Positions 1 to 9,990 of a stretch of 64,000 nt of DNA are shown here, piece by piece. Under the pieces are notes generated by a model. That model had not been told where the DNA came from. It worked only from the letters and a program-made list of their open reading frames with translations, and did no database searches. Made by a program: the position numbers and the translations under genes. Source of the stretch: Aedes albopictus. Its lineage: Eukaryota > Arthropoda > Insecta > Diptera > Culicidae. Numbering within the stretch: position 1 is the first letter of the stretch; each line of letters begins with the position of its first letter. The stretch covers positions 375,720,706 through 375,784,705 of the forward strand of contig NC_085137.1 in NCBI RefSeq assembly GCF_035046485.1. The letters run 5' to 3'.

Positions 1-39
1 CAGATAAAGTAGTTGTTCCTGCAACAATTCCATACCTTT

Positions 40-215
40 AGTATCATACGGGCCCAATGATCGACTTCTCTTCATCGACTTTCTTTTCTTCGGATGGTTC
101 CGGGAAATACCTACGGTCAGTGTTCAAATGATCTCTTGGTATAACCCGCAGAAGTGCTACTACGACAACCATTTGGAACAGCGGAGAATGGCTTGCCGGT
201 TAAGTTATGAAGGGG
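40..215. mobile_element. partial MITE, TCTCTTCATCGA family
   Basis: The left part begins with AGTATCATACGGG, runs into ATGATCGACTTCTCTTCATC, and then matches the better copy at 60801-61040 along most of its length. The right inverted terminus is missing. It is a truncated relic of a small inverted-repeat element. No gene is visible from here to about 785. Confidence 0.55.
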
Positions 216-785
216 TTGCATATTTGGAAGGTGATGGCAAAATCGATTTTTTTTAACTTCATATTCTGAAAGTATGATAGCTAGACCATTTTTTATCATT
301 TTTTTAAGATTGGGGCACACCACACACTGAAATACGACTTGCGGTAATGACCAGCATAAAAAAAACCTTTTCAAATTTATCATTGCAAAATGTGATCATC
401 GACCCACAAACGCTTCTTGTGTGCGATTTGTTTCCTTTTGACAGCTGGGCTGCTGCTTGACAGCTGTTCGCCCAGTACAAAATCCAACGAGGGGTGATTC
501 AACAAATTGCTCCCATACAAATTTAAAATTGATGTTTAAATAGATTTCCGTCTCAGTTTGGTGTACAGATTCAGAATATGTAATTATCTCAACACCACTA
601 AAGAAGTCAATGAGTAAGGAAGACTAATTGAGTGATCTGTCATATCTTCTTAAACGTGATTTTCTTGAAAACTTATTTTTAAAAAAGTGCCGTTACGGTG
701 ATCACGACATCTCCAAAACTAGTTGACCGATTTGCAAACTTTTTTTTTCAATTTGTTCTTAGTCACTTTTCATAAATTAATGCCA
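216..785. other. no gene seen
   Basis: AT-rich sequence with short frames and no recognisable domain, splice pair or RNA gene. Nothing here can be supported as a feature. Confidence 0.6.
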
Positions 786-1340
786 TAGTAAGCTTTGGCT
801 TGTTTTTCAAAAGTTGTTGAAATCTGGAATTCGCAAGCTCTTTTGGATTCAAATGACACAAAAAGAGGGACCTCTGAGTTTGAGCCAAAAATATTGGGAT
901 TTAGAAATGGCGCAATCGCTTCACAGTTGAATTTTCGAGTAATAAAAAGGTGTTTTCACTTCAAGTGCCATAACTTTTTAAATTTTCAACCTTTTTTTAT
1001 TAATCTGTCACAAATTAAATTTCGAATAAACTTGTAGAACATTACAGTCACGCAAAATATGAGTTTTTAAAGATTTCATTTTTTTTTCTTTTTGCAAAAA
1101 AAAACTTTATAGAACCCGATAACTTTTTAACCGCTCGACAAATTTCAAATCTTTTAGCTTGCTTTTGTGGATATTTTTGTTGCCTATCTTTGTTACGAAT
1201 AAACTATTCGCCAAAGTATTAATTTTTATAATACTTTTCACCCAAAACTGCCAAAACATGCCCTAAAACTTGATTGTAAAGTTGTTACTCCAAACCAGAT
1301 ACTAAACATCATATTTACGAATATGGAGACAGTGGATAAT
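786..1340 (+). mobile_element. single arm of a foldback element
   Basis: From CTTGTTTTTCAAAAGTTG onward this stretch matches, base for base over long runs, the left arm of the complete inverted-repeat element at 54344-55625. The matching right arm is absent. It looks like a half element or a deletion product. It has no coding capacity; the short frames in it are incidental. Confidence 0.65.
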
Positions 1341-1597
1341 TGCTTCAAAAAAATATTTTTTTAAAAACCTTACCCTTCGATTTTCTATTATTTTTCAGTA
1401 AAAGCTGACTTCCAGCCTCAAAATTTGCAAAGTAGCCCAGGATGGTCAAATGCATCCGCTATGTATCCGCGATGAATATTGCTCAGTGTATTTTTTTCTT
1501 CTAAAAGTTCTTCAAATATCATCAAACATCTTCGAAGATACCATTTCAATCCAACAAAACGTTTTCGAGTTATAATTTTTGTTATAAGAAAATTATG

Positions 1598-1793
1598 TAG
1601 GGTGACAATTGGTATTATCGGCAGGTTTGTTCTCTTCGTCATGGGGGGTTTTTGTCAGCCAAATTGCCTGAAACTTGGCCATATAATTCAGCTAAGTTGG
1701 GAAGGATTTGAGACAAACTTTGGGTTCAATAGGTTTCAAAAAACCCCCAAAGACGAAGAGAACAAAACGGCCGAGAATGGGTAATTTACCCTA
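1598..1793. mobile_element. MITE, TAGGGT/ACCCTA ends
   Basis: The ends are inverted: TAGGGTGACAATTGGTATTA on the left and the complement of TAGGGTAAATTACCCATTCT on the right, both running into GGTTTTGTTCTCTTCGTC-like sequence. The copy at 61234-61540 has the same core. It is about 196 bp and non-coding. Confidence 0.75.
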
Positions 1794-1958
1794 TATTTCA
1801 TACGCCCTTTTCAAAAGTTAGATAAATAGTTATGTGCCGATGCAAAAGTAAATGATTTATGAAATACAGCTCATGAACGAAATCTTATTCAAATTTAAAC
1901 ATTTCGATTCAAAAATGGCATTTTTTCGTGTTTTGGGTTGCAAATGCATTAGAGATTA

Positions 1959-2159
1959 GACACATTCTTCCGTGACGTTACAACGTCTTGACGCCTTTTC
2001 GATCAGATTTTGTACAATAACTCGTAAATACGACGGTAAACCTCAAATATTTTCGCATATTCGGATTCCTTGTAAAATTTCCGGTCGTATTTATGAGTTA
2101 TAGTGGAAAATATGATCGGAAAGGCGTCAAAACGTTGTAACGTCACGGTAGAATGTGTC
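1959..2159. mobile_element. MITE with ATTA duplication
   Basis: Inverted ends read GACACATTCTTCCGTGACGT on the left and the complement of GACACATTCTACCGTGACGT on the right, about 37 bp in all with few mismatches. The flanks are ATTA on both sides, consistent with a target duplication. It is 201 bp and non-coding. Confidence 0.8.
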
Positions 2160-2194
2160 ATTAGTGGAATCGAGTTCAGTGAGTTCTATGCATT

Positions 2195-2300
2195 TATGGG
2201 TTCCGTAGCTTGGAGTAAAGAAGTGCCCGTCTAGCGAATTGAGAGTCGAGGATTCAATTCCCACCAGAGCACGTCGATTTTTTTTTTGCGTTTCAAATCT
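2195..2300 (+). mobile_element. tRNA-like SINE head, degenerate
   Basis: A tRNA-like stretch contains GCTTGGAGTAAAGAAG as a weak A box and GAGGATTCAATTCCC as a B box, followed by a T-run. It does not fold as a good tRNA. It is best read as the promoter part of an old tRNA-derived SINE. Confidence 0.35.
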
Positions 2301-2809
2301 CAATTTGTTCATCAAGCACGTGTTTTGCTGTGTGCATGAATGTCAATGCATTTATCGTTTAGAATTTCCACTTGGCTTGATTAGCCTAAGCAATAATCGA
2401 GAAATTGACGTTAAATTTATTCGCTGCCCACCAGTGAAGTGTGTTGCGACACATAGATTGAAAAACACTGGGATAAGAGAATAGAAGATGACAACTGAAA
2501 ATTGGTTCTGGAACATGTGAAGATAATCAAAATTTATATTTGCAAATTAAACGAAAAAATCGCAGCATATTTCTCAAAACTGAAAAAGTACTTTTCTCCT
2601 AATTGATCAACAAATCGAAGAAAATCAAAATGGCCGATTGTTTGTTTTCTCAATTATGATAATCAAACATGTCTGTTTTATTCGAATTGTTGAAAATTTT
2701 GGAAAAAGTGTATTTTCTGTTATTGTTATTTCTTGTTCTGTTATTCTCAATTGAGCCCCAAAAAGGTGAAATATGATATGATTATGATATTTTAGGAGAA
2801 ATTTTAAGA

Positions 2810-3662
2810 TACCGTCAAGGCACCATTCACCGTGGATCTAAGAAGATTCGGGGCAAATAAGGGCTGTCATTTGACACCAGTCTTATAAACATTGTTGGTG
2901 CCGCTTTTAATTGCCTTCATTATAGGTTAAAATTAAAGCAATATCCACAGGAGTAGAAATTTTTTCACAAAATTTGGTGATATAGTACAATTAGTAAAGG
3001 GTAGTAGGGTCGCCTAATTCCGTGGTAGGTAGGGACCCATTCACCGTGTATGAGAAATTGTATTCTTCTTTGTTTAAAAATTATCAAAACAACCCAGCCA
3101 AGGGAATTTTCTTCGTTTAAATTCATTTCAAGTAATAACTTGCAAGATTTTATTAGAAAAACGAATGTTCAAATTTTCGATTTTTTCTAGATATATGGGA
3201 CAATATGGGGCACGGTGAATGGAAACCATTGATTTTTAGGGTACCCATTTACCGTGCCTTTTTGTTTCAATTAAAAAGTACGAGTAATCTTACTTTATTG
3301 TTAAACTTGCTTCGGTAATGCAAAATACATACCTGATATGTGAATTTAATTGCTTCTTGGTGGAATAAAAACGTTACTACATTTAGTTTATCACTTAAAT
3401 CACCTTAGCACATTTTTCGTTTTTTCACTATGAATGCAGTGAACGAGCAGAAACCCGCTTCATGTAAACACACTTTAGTGTCAAAATGATACTTTTAAAT
3501 GTTTCTAATGAGCGTTATGGCATGGTAACAATACATTAGTGTTGTATTGGTGAAATTGAGGGGAAATTGTCATATCATTCAATCATAATATGGAAATAAT
3601 GAAAAAATATTCGAAGGCACACGGTGAATGGAGCCCCCACGGTGAATGGCGCCTTGACGGTA
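2810..3662. mobile_element. TIR element with repeated CATTCACCGTG motif
   Basis: The ends are TACCGTCAAGGCACCATTCA and its near-perfect complement (GAATGGCGCCTTGACGGTA). The word CATTCACCGTG, or its complement, recurs at least five times inside, near both ends and at about 3040, 3213 and 3630. The element is 853 bp and non-coding. The repeated subterminal word may be a transposase binding site; that is inference. Confidence 0.75.
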
Positions 3663-3845
3663 CTATTTTCAGATTTTGTTTCACCAATCAACCAATGTCA
3701 CTGTTTGATTTCCATATCAAAATATACGACTATTGAGCTTTTTTATCTCATTGAGAATGCAATACTTCTTCTCAACTATTAGTCATGCAATTGGTATTAT
3801 AAGTGTTTTGTATCTTTTCATTTAAACTTGATATACACAGTAAAA

Positions 3846-4133
3846 CCGCTCAGCACTAAAATGTGTAAGCCCTACTCATAAGTGCATACTTTCCAGACCA
3901 CACAAAAATGTGTTACAGTTACACATTCTCAAAAACAGCTCGTACACTCGTCTAGATGCTAAATGTCGATAATTTTTTTGTTTTCCAAGGTCACTAGTAA
4001 ACCTAGCTAGATTGGTGTACAAAAATATTTGCGAATTTAACGATTTTGCGGACACAGGAGCTGATTTTGCGAATGTGCAAGGGTTACACATTATTGGTGT
4101 AGTCTGGAAATTATGCACTTTAGTGCTGAGCGG
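3846..4133. mobile_element. MITE, CCGCTCAGCACTAAA ends
   Basis: The left end CCGCTCAGCACTAAAATG and the right end CACTTTAGTGCTGAGCGG are inverted. The similarity continues inward through GTGCATACTTTCCAGACCAC and its counterpart. It is about 288 bp. The two opposing open frames across it are by-products of the inverted structure. Confidence 0.75.
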
Positions 4134-4355
4134 CGTTAGCGTGTATGAGATTAGTTGGATAATGCAGATTATGTACGAACATGGTTTTTTGGCGAATCTG
4201 ATTAGACTGATTTTTGCGACGCCTAACGGATCAAAATGTAGAGTACCGGTTGCGAATGAAATTTTGTTATCGTTCGTAACCTTAGATGGACTGAAGCAAT
4301 AAGGCGAGCTAGTGTGCAAAGGAGCGGAACCATTATTGTCACACAATCGCATATC

Positions 4356-4599
4356 TGCCGTCAGACGCATAAATGTCACATGTTACATTTCGACATTTTA
4401 GAGGTTTTTATATTAAATGTTATATTCAGATACGTATTTTTAAAATATTTTGTCAACAAATGAATTTATAAATATCTCGATAGTTGAATTGCATTGAAGT
4501 TAATCAAATGCAACAATAATCAAAGTTTATTTTGAAACTTCAAATTAGTTTTCTCGTGTTTTTCTATTGTAACATGTGACATTTATGCGTCCGAGGGCA
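4356..4599. mobile_element. MITE, GACGCATAAATGTCACATG ends
   Basis: The inverted ends share GACGCATAAATGTCACATGT over about 25 bp. The interior is AT-rich and non-coding, 244 bp in all. It ends five bases before the next element begins, so the two are packed edge to edge. Confidence 0.75.
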
Positions 4600-4603
4600 A
4601 ATA

Positions 4604-6671
4604 AAGCCTGTATCCGCAATAATCGGGACACAGAAATACAGCTGTAACTCTGCAATAAAAACATTAAAATTGCTCAAATTTGACCTAATAACATCTTCAG
4701 ATGTGTTCATTTCACCTACAAAATTTCATGTGAATCGGTGCAGTACTTTTTGTTGTAGCAATGAAAGAGTAGAATATGCGTCAGTGAGTTTTGTACAGCC
4801 CCTAAAGGGCGAACACGATGAAATTGCCACACAGAAAATATTGTATAACTTTTGATTGCGTTCGTCAAAGTAGCTAATTTTTTCGACCATGAATAGTATA
4901 TTATGTGTAGCTAATAATACCATAAAATTTTCATTAAAATCGGTTGAGTATTGGCGCATATATTGTTGATATCATAAAATGAGATTTTCAAAAATTTGTG
5001 CACTCATTTCAAAAAATTACTTAGGCTATAACTTTTTTGTTACCTCACCAAAACGTTTGAAAATTTACTCGATATTCTTAACATAGTATCAATTAAGTGG
5101 TAAAAATTTGATCAAAATCGGTTCGGTACTTTTTCTAGTAAATATCCAAAGCTCGAATCGCTTCAAGGTAAATTTTAGATACTTTTTGACCATTTTTAGT
5201 TCCGCGTGCACTATTTTTACTGTAGAACTTGGAACACTCCCGATTTTTATAAAACTTTGACAGTGTAAAATTGTTGTGTTAAACTGTTTACAGTGAAAAT
5301 TTCAGTCATTTTTGTTGAGTACTTTCAAAGTAAGAGCAGTTCGAATTTCACTATACCAAAAACCACATCTGCTTATTGTGACATAGTGCGATATATATGG
5401 CTATAACTTTTTAACGGTATGATCAAATTGAATAAAATTTTGACAAACTACTTCTACATACATACTTTACGCACATAACAATTTTCATTGAAATCGGTTC
5501 AGTATTTTTGGCGCCAGCGTTGAAACGGCAAAAAAAGTGATATTTTCCAAAATGTTTGTTTGCACAAGATTCTCAAGTGGCAATTCCCTTGTTTCAACGA
5601 TATCTCCGCCAATACTCAACCGATTTTAATGAAAATTTTATGGTGTGAGGTACACATAATATACTATTCATGGTAAAAAAAAATTAGCTGTTTTGGCGAA
5701 CGCAATCAAAAGTTATACAATATTTTCTGCGTGGCAATTTTATTGTGTTCGCCCTTTAGTTTTGCTTGTCAGCACTGTTACTTTTGAATTTGGCAAAGGA
5801 AATGGTTCAAATTTTGAACACAAAGCTCTCAATCTATATTTGATGCTCAGGCAAAATTTCAAAAAAATCGATGCACTATCAAAAATTTTATAGTCGAAAC
5901 ATGTATTGGGACTGAACGTGATTTTAGCCCCACAGACAGCAATTAGTCAGCACCCTCTATTGTTTCGATTGTACTATTGAAAGTACTATATCTATAATCA
6001 TCAAATTTTGCAGGTATAATATACACATAATCAACTACCTTATGTGAAAATTTCATGAAAATTGGCAGAGAAATTCAAAAGTTATGAATAGGCAAACATC
6101 GCACATGAAAAACACGAAACATTGTCACTAACACTCACCCCTATCAACACCAGTAGCTTTCAAACCAATTGATCAAAGTTCATGAAGTTTTCCATAATGT
6201 GTCTCTATGAGTATCATAACTGCTGACGAAATTTTATTGTAGCGTAAAAAAAACATCCATCATGCGAATGAAACTTGGTCAAGATTGTACAAAATGCATA
6301 AAACTACGTCTGTTTGTTTTTTTTTTTTTATCTATATTAACGAGATTTTTCGCCCTAGGTTAGTTCATCTCGGGACCCACGCTTTACTTCCCTTCCGAAG
6401 GAAGAACTCACACTTTTGTGAGTTTGTCGGGAGTGGGATTCGATCCCAGGTCCTCGGCGTGATAGTCAAGTGTTCTAACCATCACACCAGGTCCGCTCCA
6501 CGAATTTGTTTTTCATCCACAGTTAAAAGTAATGCATCGATTTACATGAAATTTGGCACAAATATTAAACATACACCAAAGAATTCTCAGTCAATTATTT
6601 GGCCAATTTTACTGATTCATTGCAGAGCTACAGCCGTACTTCTGTGTCCCGATTATTGCGGATACAGGCTT
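4604..6671. mobile_element. 2.07-kb foldback element, TA-flanked
   Basis: The ends are AAGCCTGTATCCGCAATAAT and its complement, flanked by TA on both sides. Both arms stay recognisably complementary far inward; for example, the sequence around 4830-4985 is mirrored at 5605-5750. No transposase frame is present. A SINE sits inside the right arm at 6316-6500. The full element could form a hairpin roughly 1 kb long, with decayed pairing. Confidence 0.75.
6316..6500 (-). mobile_element. tRNA-derived SINE inside foldback arm
   Basis: On the minus strand a tRNA-like head starts near 6500 (GTGTGATGGTTAGAAC A box; GGGATCGAATCCCA B box). A short body with a GTGTGAGTTC hairpin follows, and the copy ends in an A-rich tail (the T-run at 6309-6320 on the plus strand). 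It lies in the right arm of the 4604-6671 element and is younger than it. Confidence 0.65.
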
Positions 6672-6960
6672 TATGTGTACAACTTGACATGTAGTATTGC
6701 CAAAAATTTGTTCGAGGAGAATGCTCATTTTGACGTAGGACTACGTCTCTCTTTTCTATACCGGGTGTCATTCTAAATTTTCAGAAATCGGCCGCGTTAC
6801 GTTTGAAGTGAAGATTTTGAGCGTTAATAACTCAGCCATTTCTCGATGAATTTTCAAAATTTTGGCTCCAATCGATAGGAAATCTTTACACCAATTATGT
6901 CCAATATTAACATTTGCTGATTTTCAATAACAAACTATTGAAAAATTGGGAAAAGTGAAC
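6672..6960. other. no gene seen
   Basis: AT-rich sequence with a passage resembling foldback interiors elsewhere (AATAACTCAGCCATTTCTCG). No feature can be supported. Confidence 0.5.
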
Positions 6961-6975
6961 CCATGTTTATTCCAG

Positions 6976-7024
6976 CCAATCACGATCGAGCACATTTTGG
7001 ATGCTCCCGTCGAATATAAAAGCT
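6976..7024 (+). promoter_or_regulatory. TATA promoter upstream of unit A
   Basis: A CCAAT word at 6976-6980 lies 35 bp before a strong TATAAAAG at 7015-7022. The downstream sequence changes to CpG-containing, pyrimidine-rich DNA typical of a 5' leader. The promoter faces the first of five histone-like 3' ends. Start-site position is inferred only. Confidence 0.45.
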
Positions 7025-7395
7025 ACTGCTTCTTCGCATCTTCCCTCATTTGTCTTTGTCGTCTCGAGGTGAACGCATCGAACGAGAGCTGCCCACTTTC
7101 TTCGTTTGCGTTTTCGTCATTCTTCTTCGGCTCGGTGGCGGTGGTTTTCGGCAAGGGTGCTGTTGCACATTCACCTTCTAACCGTCTAACGCGGCAGACC
7201 AAGGAAGTGTTTGAACATCAGATTGATCGACGGTGGTGACAGAGGCAGCAGTAAAATCCGGAATCGCACCCACGGCAGCAAGCGGCGGGCCAATTTTCGA
7301 CGGCTTCCAGCAAACAGCACGGAGAAATCCAACACGCATTGCGTGGCATGATGAATTGATTTCAGTTTCTTCCTAAAACCGTCAATAATTCAAAC

Positions 7396-7411
7396 GGTTC
7401 TTTTCAGGACC
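7396..7411 (+). terminator. histone-type stem-loop, unit A
   Basis: GGTTCTTTTCAGGACC forms a six-pair stem (one G-U pair) with the canonical four-base loop TTTC, preceded by CAAAC as in metazoan histone mRNAs. A purine-rich GAGAGTTAA follows 18-26 bases later. Confidence 0.65.
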
Positions 7412-7671
7412 ATCGAAAATGCTTCCTAGAGAGTTAATTGGATAAATTTCCTCCATCGACCGAGAAAGTGTAGTGAAAACCAATAGTGAAAGATTGAATT
7501 CTTGGTGGTGGTTCAGCAACAGTGAAGGCGATCACTAATCTCATCCACGGCAGCAAGCGGCGGGCCAATTTTCGACGGCGTTCAGCATTTAACACGGGGA
7601 AATCTAACACGCATTGCGTGGCATGATAAATTCATGTAAATTTTCTGTCTGAAATCGTCCAATATTCAAAC

Positions 7672-7687
7672 GGTTCTTTTCAGTACC
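7672..7687 (+). terminator. histone-type stem-loop, unit B
   Basis: GGTTCTTTTCAGTACC keeps the CAAAC 5' flank and TTTC loop but has one stem mismatch. CAAGAGTTGTGAATCAG follows, matching the downstream element of the other units. Unit B has no TATA box of its own. Confidence 0.6.
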
Positions 7688-8015
7688 ATAGAAAATTATT
7701 CCTCAAGAGTTGTGAATCAGATAATTATTTAATTCCATCGCTCGGTAAAAGTGTGGTGCAACCGAAAAGTAAAAAATTGTGTGCTTGGTGGCCCGCAACA
7801 ATAACGATGCCGGCCACCAATGATTCCACCAGGAATTTAGCAACGCATTATCCTGTCCAGACCATTTTTCGTGAAACATTGTTTAATTTAACCATTTTTC
7901 GAATTAAAATAATCTAAATCTTCCAATATTTTGGTTACTTAATTCGTTATATGAAAATTTTCTCATTTCTCGGTTGATTAACCGTTTCAAGCGTCTGGTG
8001 CATGCGGGGCGGGAC

Positions 8016-8128
8016 ATGCAAACGAAATAAACTGGAAAGCCAGTCGAATGGGAGGAGCTTCATCTGCCAATCTAGGGACATAAAAGCTGTTCCCCCTGAT
8101 TCCTTTCGTCATTTTCGTTGGATCAGTC
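8016..8128 (+). promoter_or_regulatory. unit C promoter
   Basis: The features in order are an octamer-like ATGCAAA at 8016-8022, the unit-wide GGGAGGAGCTTC block, CATAAAAG at 8079-8086, and an initiator-like TCATTTT whose A (8111) lies 31 bp past the TATA box. A TCAGTC follows at 8123. The spacing fits a standard RNA polymerase II core promoter. Confidence 0.5.
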
Positions 8129-8347
8129 AGGCAGGGTGGATGTCACCTCCACAGCTGAGCAGTGACACATCAACCCAGCCGCAACTCTCGGCTATCGTGC
8201 GGATAACATCAGGAATCTCATCCATGACAGAAAGCGGCGTACCAGTTTTCGGTGGCATCCTGTATTTAGCAAAGAGAAAACCAACACGCATTGCGTGACA
8301 TGATGTTTTCATGCCATTTCGTTCCTAAAATCGTCAAATAATCAAAC

Positions 8348-8363
8348 GGTCCTTTTCAGGACC
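8348..8363 (+). terminator. histone-type stem-loop, unit C
   Basis: GGTCCTTTTCAGGACC is a perfect six-base-pair stem with TTTC loop, flanked by CAAAC and ACCGAAA. It is the least degraded of the five. CAAGAGTTGTAAATCAG follows 18 bases downstream. Confidence 0.75.
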
Positions 8364-8527
8364 ACCGAAAATAATTTCTCAAGAGTTGTAAATCAGATAA
8401 TTTCATTCCATCAATCGAGAAAAGTGTGGTTCAATCGAAAAATGAAGGATTGAATTCCGGCCACAAATCGTTCCACCCAGAATTTAGCATCGCATTGTCC
8501 TATCAGAAACATTTTTCGTGAAACATT

Positions 8528-8698
8528 GGGGAGCATCCAGAAATTACGTCACATTTAAAGGGAGGGGGGTCAGCAAAGTGTGACGACCCATACAAAAATT
8601 GCAGAGGTCCCATACAAAACTGTGACATAGTGATGAGGAGGGGTTGAAAATGACAAACTTTTGTGTGCCGTAATTTAGGGACGATCCCTTGTTTAATT
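8528..8698. mobile_element. MITE, GGGAGCATCC family
   Basis: The inverted ends are GGGAGCATCCAGAAATTACG and the complement of GGGATCGTCCCTAAATTACG. It carries a G-rich centre, as do the relatives at 21630, 37965 and 52483. It is inserted in the spacer between units C and D of the histone-like array, which explains their longer spacing. Confidence 0.7.
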
Positions 8699-8825
8699 CT
8701 TGCATTTTTGGAATTAAAATGATCTAAATCTTTTTATATTTTGGTTACTTTATATGTTAAATGAAAATTTCTCTCATTTCTTGGTTGAAAATCGTTTGAA
8801 GCGTCCGGAGCATGCGGGGCGGGTC

Positions 8826-8946
8826 ATGCAATCGAAATAAACTGGAAAGCCAGCCGAATGGGAGGAGCTTCATCTGCTAATCTAGGGGCATAAAAGGTGT
8901 TCCCTCTGATTTCTTTCGTCTTTTTCATTGGATCAGTCAGGGAGGG
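8826..8946 (+). promoter_or_regulatory. unit D promoter
   Basis: The layout repeats unit C: a CATGCAA box near 8826, the GGGAGGAGCTTCATCTGC block, CATAAAAG at 8889-8896 and a pyrimidine-rich start region ending in GGATCAGTCAGG. The start-site initiator of unit C is altered to TCTTTTT here. Confidence 0.45.
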
Positions 8947-9228
8947 TGGAGGTGGTATCACCTCCACGGCTGCGCAGCAGCACGTCAACTGCGACGAGTG
9001 GTAGCACCAGGAATCTCATCCACTGATCACGGCTGCGGTGAGCCCGGCAATGGAAGTTACCTCCGGAGCTGGATAGCTGCGCACCAACCCAGCGACGACT
9101 CTCGACTATCTATCTGATAGAACCAGGAATCTCATGCATGGCAGCAGGCGGCGGCAGTTTTCAATGGCTTCCTGCATTCAGTGCGGATAATTTTCAATTG
9201 TCTTTCTAAAATCAACCGTTATTTGAAG

Positions 9229-9244
9229 GGACCTTTTCAGGACC
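9229..9244 (+). terminator. histone-type stem-loop, unit D
   Basis: GGACCTTTTCAGGACC keeps the loop and 3' flank (CAGAGAAAATT) but has an A-A mismatch in the stem. The downstream TAAGAGTTATGAATCAG is conserved. Confidence 0.6.
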
Positions 9245-9575
9245 AGAGAAAATTATTCTTTAAGAGTTATGAATCAGATAATTTTCGGATATATTCCATC
9301 GATCGGTAAAAGTGTAGTACATTCGAAAAGCGAATGGTTGAATGCTTTGTGGCTCAGCAACAGCAAAATCGATCACTAATCTTTCTACACGAAATTTAGC
9401 AACGCATCATCTTATTCGAACAATTGTGCCTGGAACATTGTTTCATTCTAATATTTATCGAATTAAAATGATCTTAACTATTCAATACCTCTATTAGTTT
9501 ATCCGTTCGATTAGAAATTGTCTCAAAGAACGGTTGATTAGTCGTTTGAAGCGGCTGACACAATGTGGGCGGGTC

Positions 9576-9690
9576 ATGCAAACGGAATTAACTGGAACGC
9601 TCGCCGAATGGGAGGAGCTTCATCTGCTAATCTAGGGGCATAACCGCTATTTCCTCTGTTATCTTTCGTCATTTTCCTTGAATCAGTCAA
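9576..9690 (+). promoter_or_regulatory. unit E promoter, TATA box degraded
   Basis: It aligns to units C and D through GGGAGGAGCTTCATCTGC and CTAGGGGCATAA, but the TATA box reads CATAACCG and is probably non-functional. TCATTTTCCTTGAATCAGTC follows. Confidence 0.4.
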
Positions 9691-9850
9691 GGCGAAGGGA
9701 GATGCCACCTCTCAGCTAGGCAGCAGCACACAAACTCAGCGATGACTCTCGGCTATCGTGGTGGCAGCACCAGGAATCTCATCCACGACAGCAAACGGCC
9801 GCATTCATACATGCAATAATTGTCTTGCCAAAATTTTCCGTTTTATAAAC

Positions 9851-9866
9851 GGTCTTTTCCAGGATC
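9851..9866 (+). terminator. histone-type stem-loop, unit E (decayed)
   Basis: GGTCTTTTCCAGGATC has a shifted base and weak stem, still preceded by ATAAAC and followed by CTCAAGAGTTATGATTCGG. It is the most degraded copy. Confidence 0.5.
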
Positions 9867-9990
9867 AGCGAAAATGAATCCTCAAGAGTTATGATTCGGA
9901 TAATCAAAAGCGACAGACTGAAAGCTTGGTAGTTCAGCAATAGTGAAGTCGGCCACTAATATGTTCTTCCTGGATGAAAACAACATTATT

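Larger units (their letters stand above)
6976..9990 (+). repeat. tandem array with histone-type 3' ends
   Basis: About five degenerate units lie head to tail. Units C, D and E share a spacer, a GC-rich ATGCAAA box, the phrase GGGAGGAGCTTCATCTGC, a CATAAAAG TATA box, a roughly 250-450-bp transcribed stretch, a histone-type stem-loop and a CAAGAGTT element. Units A and B share the last part of this and are only about 276 bp apart. No histone-fold coding sequence, nor any long frame, is present on either strand. They may be histone gene relics that lost their coding region, or short non-coding transcription units using histone 3'-end processing. Confidence 0.6.

Noticed and set aside
7330..7360. 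Remnant of histone H3 C-terminus
   Set aside because: ACGCATTGCGTGGC resembles the codons for RIRG with one inserted base, repeated in units A-C, but the rest of H3 cannot be aligned, so I do not call histone coding.
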